64,000 nucleotides of DNA. It comes from Chimonanthus salicifolius (lineage: Eukaryota; Streptophyta; Magnoliopsida; Laurales; Calycanthaceae). A program made the translations under genes and the position numbers. The notes below the pieces were generated by a model that saw only the letters and a list, made by a program, of their open reading frames with translations, had not been told where the DNA came from and did no database searches. Numbering within the stretch: the first letter of the stretch is position 1; each line of letters starts with the position of its first letter. This document shows, piece after piece, positions 49,701 through 58,700 of the stretch. The stretch lies in assembly GCA_013350335.1 (NCBI GenBank), contig CM023535.1, forward strand, positions 24,087,746-24,151,745, in the 5' to 3' direction.

Positions 49701-52700
49701 AAACCATGCACGGGAAGACTGCTTAAGACGATAGAGAGCCTTCTTGAACCTGCAGACAGACTGAGACTCCTCCTGCTAGACAAACCCCAGAGAAGGAAGC
49801 ATATAGACTTCTTCCTAAAGATCACCATGGAGAAAGGCATTTTTCGCATCTAACTGGTGCAGGGGCCAAGTATAAGTGGTTGCAAGGGAGAGCAAAATGC
49901 GCACAGAGTTAATCTTGGCGACAGGTGAAAAGGTGTCTCAGTAGTCAACTCCATAAGTCTGTATGAAGCCTCTGGCTACAAGGCGTGCCTTATAGCGAGT
50001 AATAGAGTCATCTGGATTATGCTTCAAGGCAAAGACCCACTTACACCCTACTGGGGTCTTGCCTGGAGGTAGAGAAACCATCTCCCATGTGTTGTTCTTC
50101 TCAAGGGAAGCTAACTCTTCATCCATTGTTGCTTTCTAGGAGGGATTTTTCAAGGCCGTGTTGATCCTCTTTGGTATCTTAATGTTGTCCAATGTTATGA
50201 GAAAACTATGATAGGAGGGTGAAACAACATGATATAGGATTAATGGGATGGCTAGTAGCAGAATGTTTACCTTTACAAAGCGCAATAGGAAGATCAAACG
50301 AGTCAAAGACCGGTGGATCAGATTCACTGACAGATGGATGGGTGGAGTCAGCAGCAGATGGCAGTCGAGATTGGCGGCGTTGGTACACCAGAAGAGGCTT
50401 GGTGGGACTCAGAGATGGAAGATCTGCAGGAACAAGTGGAAGAAAAGGTGAAGGAAAGGAGGTAGAGGAAGCTAAAAAATATGGGTCCCGCTCAAAAAAG
50501 GTGACATCCATGGATATATATGTTTTCCCAGTGATAGGATCAAGGCATTTATAGCCTTTGTGAAAAGGTGTGTAACCTAGAAAAACACAACGCACAGCCC
50601 AAGGAGAAAGTTTATGGCCTGAGAAGTTATGAACAAAACAAACACACCCAAAGACATTTATATGGAATCTGAAGAATGGGTTTGTGTATGGAGAGACGAT
50701 CTATGGGAGACTAATTTTGTAAGATGCTAAAAGGCATTCTGTTGATGAGATAACAAGCAGTTAACACCGCTTCGTACCAATAGGACAATGGGACATGCAA
50801 GGTGAAAAGAAGGGACCGACCCACCTCAAGAAGGTGACGGTTCTTTCGTTCAGCTACACTATTCTGTTGAGGTATAGAAGGACAAGAGAATTGAGAATCA
50901 ATGTCATGGTTTTGCAAAAAAAATGAGAAATGAGTGTGACAGATATTCCCCCCATTATCACTTCGTAAAACCTGAATTTTACATCCAAATTATTTTTGAA
51001 CCCATTCATAAAAAATTTGGAAGTGATCAAAAACCTCAGATTTTTGTTTCATCAAATATGTCCAAGTCATGCAAGAGTAATCATCAATAAATGTTACAAA
51101 ATAAGGAAAACCAGTGCAAGATACAGTGGGAGATTGCCAAACATCAGAATGAATGAGTGAAAATAAAGTAGATGAACTTTTATTGATAGATGGGGAAAAA
51201 TGATTTCTAACATGCTTGCCATATTGATAGTGTTCACATTCAAAATGAGTAAATGATAAACTAGGAACAAGCTGTTTGAGAATAGAGTCGACAGATGTCC
51301 TAAACGACAATGCCACTGAAGAAGAAGAGGTTGAACAGGCTTCAGAGCTGCCAGGGCGAGAGTCAAGAAGGTAGAGATCACCTGCTTCACGACCACCACC
51401 CAACACTTACTTCGTGGTCAGATCCTGGAAAACAAAGTGAGAAAAAAAGAAAGTGATTCAGCAATTCAAATTTTTAGTCAAGGCACTGACAAATAGCAAA
51501 TTGCGGGATAAATGAGAAACATACAAAACAAAGGGAAGGTCCAAATGAGGCAAGACAGAAACAGTTCATTTCCGGACAATATCAGTGTATAAGCCGTTGG
51601 CTAATTTAACCTTACGACCAGAAAGAAAAGAAAGGGAAGAGAAGATCGTGGACATACCAGCCATATGATCAATGGCACCTGAATCGACAATCCAGGAATG
51701 ATGAGAGGCATGATAGGCAGATGATTCAGTGTCTGAAGTAGAGAAGACAACATTGGAAATCTCAGATGATTGAAGACACTCCAGTCATTGCAGTGTTAAG
51801 TTAAGGTCATGTCAAGTCATAGGGGCATTATCACTAGCCACATCAGAGGAAGGAGAAGCAGTAGGTGCAACGGAGAGATTAGCTTGTTTAGGTTGCCCAT
51901 GTAGCTTGTAGCAGGAGTCAATGTTGTGGTTATTCATTTTTCAATAGGTGCAGAACCGGGAACCCTTCTTCCGTGATTCTTTGGTGTCTTTTCGAGGATC
52001 AAAAGAAGGATCCCTGCCATCGGAAGATGGAGGCCCATGAGTCTGAGAAGGAGCTAAAGACTGAGTGGTGACCAGAGCAAAGCGTTCAGCCGGCATAGGA
52101 GTCAAAACAAGGCGATGCCAATCATCATGAAGTAAGGCAGAGTAGACATCATCTAGAGTGGGGAGAGGTCATTGCCCAAGAATTTGGGCCGATGTAGGCT
52201 CAAACTCACAGTAAAGGCCAGCTAAGAATGCAAAAATCCGTTGTTGTTCAACATACTTGTGAAACTTCAGAGTATCTGCAGGATCTTTAAATGTAAGGGG
52301 ATCAACTTCAACCAACAAGACTGCATAGTGGAATAGTATTGGATAAGGGACAACTTCCCCTGTCTAAGAGTGGCAACGGGCTAAGATAACTCATACATAT
52401 GAGCAAAGTTTCCCCATCAGAGTACAAAGTCTTCACAGTGTCCTAGACAGCTTTAGCGATTGAAAGTGTATAAACTACACGTCGTACATGAGCTTCCATA
52501 GAGTGAAGACGCCAAGCCTGGACCAGGGAGTTATTGGCAGTCTAGGTGGAGAATGTAGAATCAGTCTTAGTCGGTTTGGGAGCAATACCATCGATATACG
52601 AAGAGAGTTGACTCGCAGTTAAGAACATTGTTGTAGAATGGGAGCACTCAAAGTAATTGGTCTCATTCAATAACACCGTCGTGGTCCTTCCAATCTATGG

Positions 52701-55700
52701 AGAGCTAGAAGAGCCCATATCTGGAGAAGGAGCAGGAGGAGGTGTAGAAGATGATGATGCCATGAGGCTGAGGCTTGATTCTAAGCCAAGACCGTAAAAA
52801 AAGGGCAGCTAATCTGACCCGGAAGAGCAGTCCACTGCAAAACCACCAAAAATAGGCCAAAAACATGTAGAAATGGACCCCACAAGGCACGAACTGAAGC
52901 AAGATCCTCACAGATGCAAGAAGGAGGTAATAGCGATTGTGGTGATACAAGTTCCAAGGCTTCAAGTGAGGGATCCTCTCAGATCCAGTGAAAAAGACCC
53001 AAAAACTGGGTGTAGATGCATCCCAGACAGCCAATGAAAGATTGTCCTGAAGTGGGCCCCACGGTTGATGGACGATGAAGCACCCAAGTTCGATGGTAAG
53101 TAGAGGCAGGGGCGACTGTAGCAGGAGTGGTTGGAAGCCATACAAACTCCAGATACAGCAGATCGAGCCGCAAAAACCAGACGGGCAGAATTGTCATTAG
53201 AAGAGAAAAGAGGACCAATCCTTCCAAATCTGTTCAAAGAAGAAATCGAACCAGTTGGATGAGAAGTAGAGACAGCGGCGACTGTAGCAGGTGTGGTTTG
53301 AGGCCAAACGACCAGCCAAGACAGCAGATCGAGCCAGAAGACTAGAATAAGGTAGAGCTGAAACGGTAAATCTGCCTAGGAAGAAAGAGGGCAGGAAGCA
53401 GAGCTTGAGCAGTTTAGCCTTCAGATAAAAAATCCAACCCTATGGATTGAAAAGGTTGGCAAAAACAGCAGGGATAGATGGGTCCCCGCCGGTAGAACCT
53501 TCACCGGGAAAGGTGATCTTCAGCGGAACAGAGACTGGTGCAGAAAGTGACACCAAGAAATAGGAAAAAAAAATGCAGGCAGCACACTGTAGATGCAGGT
53601 CAGAATCCTTCATTGGCTGATACCATGTAGAAAACGAGATTGGAGAAGGAATTCTCTGAATATTGTATAAATTGTGTTTTCCTCTTAGAGGATATAGTGT
53701 TACAATAGAAAAAAAAAAAAATCAAGGGACCTAAAAAGGAAATACACTAGGTGTATCCTAACGTAAGAATCAATCTAATTAATTACAACCTATTGTGTTG
53801 ACTTGCAATGTACATTGAATCTGGACATATAATTGGGGCCCACATCTAGAAACTTCTGAAATAAATCAGTCCTAATATAACATCTTCGTTACCACTTCAC
53901 CTACCATTGACCTCTAACCTAGAAATAATTTTTACAACATTTGAAATTATAGTCTCTTGCAATACAATTTTAAGTGAAATATGTTCATGTACAAATTTAA
54001 GGATTCACGACAAATACCATCACAAATTTTAGTCAAAAAAGTTCAAGTACATAGGGGTTCAGATTGAATCTTGAACCATTGGTTTTCAACTTGGTTGTGC
54101 CTAACTAGAATGATCACCATCATCATCATCACCATCACCATGATCAATAAATGGGACCAGTGTCTATGACGAACAACAAAAACAACCATTTTCAAATTGG
54201 TTGTGCCTAACTACAATGATCCTTAAACAAACAATCTAATCAAGTGTGGAGTAAAAGAACATACCCAAGCTGGGAAAGAGAACGATTGATATTCCCTGCT
54301 TCTTTCAAACGTTCTCCTGCAGCATGCGTCAACTTTTGCCTTTCGGACCCCGCAAGATCAACAAGATTTATTCTACTGGTCCTTAAACTGCATAGACCAT
54401 CTGCAACGCTCTACAAAAAAAACTTAGTCTAGATTTAGCCAATCATGAATTATACTTGAGAGGCATATATAACCATGTGAAGGGACAAAGCCAACAACAG
54501 AAAATACTATAACAGAAATACAGAATAGATCAATAAAATGTTACATGGTTGGAATAGTTCAGATTTTGATGGTCAATATGGTGTAAGACATTATCACTCA
54601 TAACATTTATGACAACAGAACAATGGTTAGAGGAGAAGATTCCACTTCTCTTTTCTTGGATAGCGGGCATGGACAAATCTCTGACTGTTAATCACCTAAG
54701 GAGCAGAAGGAGAACTATGGTGAATGTGTTCTCTGTCTTATGCATGAGGAAAATGTATATCATCTTACAATACAATGCTATTGTGCCACCGAAGTGTGGA
54801 GAGACTTCATTTTGACATTTTGAATTAGATGGTGCAAGCCAGGTGAACTTCATAATCTAATCAATGTGTGGCTATATTCAGGAGGTAAAATCTGGAAAAA
54901 GGTTTTATGACAGCAAAGTCCCCTTGTGCTCTTTGGTCCCTTTGGCAGGAAAGAAGCAACAGATGTTTTAAAAACAAATCTAGAAGTGCTGCTCACCTGG
55001 TTCAGATATTAAGAACAGAGTGGCCCTCTGGATGTCAATCAATTCCAGTTTCACTCAGATTTGTAAGTCAGACATCATGTGAATGTGGGAGGACTGTGCT
55101 AGCAACATTCCTAAAGCTATCAAGCCAACAGTAAATTGGAGCCCTCTTCCAGATGGAAAGTTGAAGCTTAATTTTAATGACAGTTGCATTCAGAGTTTAA
55201 ACAAGCTGGAATTAGGAGGAGCGATCAAATACAGTAACGTAAAATGAATTAATCACCTTTTGCTGGCCCTCTGCCTGAGGCTCACGCAAATACAGCAGTG
55301 TTATGGGCCGCGTGTTTAGTTTGTATAGAGAATGAGTCCTTTCTTGTTATTCAATGGATAGAGTGAGATTCCTTTCCATGAACATGTCTAGAAAAAGTGG
55401 AGGAGATTAGAGTAATCAAGTGCTGATCCTAACCACAAAAATTCACAGGTCAGCCAACGAAAGGGCTGATCACTTGGCAATTGAAGGTGTACATCTACAA
55501 GGTGATACGAGTTTTGAATTTGATGTAATCTTTTTGGGGTGAACCTGCTTTGTTTTCACTTATGTTGTCGTCTCCTTTACCCTGTTTCCTGTGAGTTCGT
55601 TGTATCTCTTGGCTGTATTCTTTGGGGCTTCCCTCCTATTAATTTTTTTTTGAAAGATTACCCTCCTATTAATAAATCAGTAATCTTTCAAAAAATACAA

Positions 55701-58700
55701 TTTAGTACATCAATAAACTCAAACAATGGAAATTGAGAACGCCACTTTCACACAATTCTTGACTAGATTCAGAATTTGCAAGTACACTGTGTCATCCCAA
55801 GCTCAGTTATGGACGATCATTGTCTGCTAGGAAGTCTACTGCAAAACCTTTTCAGATCTTTAGAATGAATTATTCTTCAAGAAAAAATCACGATACCAAG
55901 TTCTCTAGAAGGCAATGCAACAGCACAGTTGCAGCAAGTGGGCAAGGGTTGTCAGGGTGTCCCCCTAAATGTGAAACACAGGAAAAATGGCCAACTTGCT
56001 GAAAATTAGTCAAGGGTCTCCCTTCAAAAGCAAGTCTTGGTACAGTAAGTCAGCCTACTACATATGAGTACAATAGGAAGATAAATGAAGAATGGTGGAT
56101 TTCGTAAAGTGAAGCAAGATACCAAATTGGAGCATATACCCTCCTAAGGAGTAGTTTTAGCATTAACTCCTATTAGGATAAAAAAAAGTTTTGTGAGAGT
56201 AATGAGGAGAGAGTGGAGACCAAAAGCGCAGGAGAAGAGAGACTACCTGGGTGACGGATTCCGGTGAACATGGGGCGAGAATCTCCAGTCAAAGGCACCG
56301 GCTTGGCAGGACGTCGTCAACAAGAGGCAAAGGATCCATCAACAGTCGTCAATAATCACCATTTTCGTTGAGAATCTTCCAGATTCCATTTCTAGAAGCT
56401 GGGTATGGGAGCTCTTCAACAAATGGGTTCGTGTGGCGGATGTCTATATCCCAAAGAAGAGGAATTTGTAAGGGCCAGAAGTTTGCGTTCGTGAGAATGT
56501 TTGGGGAGGAAGCAACACCGAGAGCTACTCAGGGCTCCAACGGCAGCTGGATAGGCAAAAGAAAAATTGTTTCTCAAAAGGCTATGTATGAGAAAGAAAG
56601 AAATCTTCCTAAGGATTCAAGGTTCACCCAACCCAAGATGAGGATTGCTGATCCTCCTTTGGTATCTGGTGGTAGAACATCAAATTCAATCCTGGTCCGA
56701 AATCGAACCTGGGCTGAGGTCCTTGGTTCTTCAGGAAAGGAAACTAGCCCTCCTAAGGAAAGGATACCCACTTTTGACATCACAATGTCTAAATAGGTGT
56801 TAGATGAGGCATATGAATGGCTCTCTCGGTCTGTCGTGGCATCAATTGATCGCCATATCAAACCCAGTGAGGTTTGTCTCTTCTGTGATGGCTACGGCAT
56901 CAACGAATCTGTTGTTAGGTGGGTAGGCCGTGACATGTACCTAATCTCAGCATGGACAAAGGAAGAGGCTCAGGAATGGTTGGAGAAGCCAAAATGGGTT
57001 GAATTCTTCTCATCCTTGAAAATCTGGCACTCAAACTCAGCTCCATCATCTTACTGGACTTGGATCCATTGCTTTGGCTTCCCTCTGGTTGCTTGGGATG
57101 AGTGCTCCATTTTCGCCTTTGGAAATCAGCTGGGAAGGATCATAGAGATTGATAGGGATAATCTTCTGATGAAGGATCTCTCTGCCTTGAGGATGCTGGT
57201 AGAGGTGGACAGTTTCAAGACCATCCCAAAGGAAGTGGAGATTAGGGTCTCTGATGGGACACATAAAGTTCAGATTCGGGAGGTATCTTACGTTGAAGAT
57301 TGGGTGATCAAAGATAGGGTAGAAAATACAGAAGCTATTCGGAAATTTTCCCTCCCAGAAGCACAAGATTCCGGCAACGATCTTCGCCGAACATTGGAGA
57401 GACGGTTCGATTCAAGGGTTCCCAAGGACTGTCAACTTTCTGACACAGGTTCCAAATCTCGAGATCTGCCAATGCGGAAGGCTGGTGGTGAGAAGCAATC
57501 CTCCAATAGGAGACGAGATATCTTCCCTGCAACGGCAGCTTTGCGTACGATGGAGGAGAGCACGCCTGTGATCTTTCTTGACTCACAAAAGGGGATCGGC
57601 GGAAGATAAGGAGAATATTAATCGCAAGGAGGATAAAGAGGAATGAAGAGTGTTGATGGTCTTAAGGCTACAGCTAGCAAGGTAAAGGATGGGCTTAAAG
57701 CCCAACTCCCACTAGGAACTTAATAGTCTCATGGCACATTGTTCTTACACTAGTTGTTACCCTCTATCCTATATAACCTAAAAAAAAATGCATTTTTCTT
57801 TTTCAGCATTTGCCAAACTAATTGCCTCCACACAACGCAAATTCTAACTGAACAATTCAGATGTATTTTTCCTTTTCTCCCCAAACATCTTCATGAGTTG
57901 TCTCAACATAAAAATGGCTATTGTTGTTGACCTACCTGCCATGAATCTAAATTGTCTGTATAATATAATTGAGTCTTGTTTTAGATGTTCGTTTATTTTT
58001 CATTCCCAAAGATTCGTGATATGGCTTATCAATTGAATAACTTGATAATGGCACAAATTTGAATAGCTCCTTATGAAGTGCAAGGGAAATGGACAAGTGA
58101 CGAGGATAATTCAGCCTTCGAAAGACCAATTAATCGTGCAATGTTATAGATTTCAATATCTAGAAGCAACAATAGAACAACAAGATGGAGATAATAAGAT
58201 GCATATTGCTATAAAAGGTGAACAATGATAGATTGAGAACAACTAAAGTTACAAGGAAATCTACAAGTCTCTCCAACAAGGAGAGAGATCAAGGAATTCC
58301 AATTAAGTTGGTGCAAGCACGTTCATAGTAGATCAAAAACAACCACAATAAAAAAGACTTAAATGTTATAAGGGATCTGAAGAAATGAAAGATTGATTAA
58401 GAACTTGAAAGGATAAAAAATGACATGATAGACCATGGAGTGACTAATAGTATGGTTTTTATAATAGAGTTAATTGGAGAAAAAGAACTCATAAAGCCAA
58501 TCCCAAATGATGATGGTGATGATGATGTCGTTGTCGTCGATGATGATGATGACGAGGATGTCGTCATCGTCGTTGTCAATGATGATGATGTTGATGACGA
58601 CGACGATGATGATGACAACAATGACGATGATGATTTAAAGAAAATGCCCCTAAATGGAGGAGAATGGAGAAGTCTCTAATTAGGAAAAGATGACAATCAT

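Larger units (their letters stand above)
48367..53845 (-). mobile_element. nearly full-length decayed Copia retrotransposon
   Basis: About 5.5 kb, reading leftward. The 5' LTR is 53626-53845 (lacking the first ~25-50 bp of its outer end) and the 3' LTR is 48367-48636. Just inside the 5' LTR the - strand reads tggtatcagcc (Met-tRNA primer site). Before the 3' LTR it reads gcttgagtgggag (polypurine tract). Order on the - strand is gag, zinc knuckle, integrase, RT, RNase H, as in Ty1/Copia. Frameshifts and stops throughout. It sits in the 18.6-kb kinesin intron in the same direction as the gene. Confidence 0.9.

Noticed and set aside
50219..50595. Overlapping frames on both strands within the Copia
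   Set aside because: The + frames are antisense shadows of the Copia polyprotein region between integrase and RT.
58425..58679. Asp-rich 'acidic protein' frame
   Set aside because: It is a translation of the GAT/GAC tail of an RTE-like LINE.
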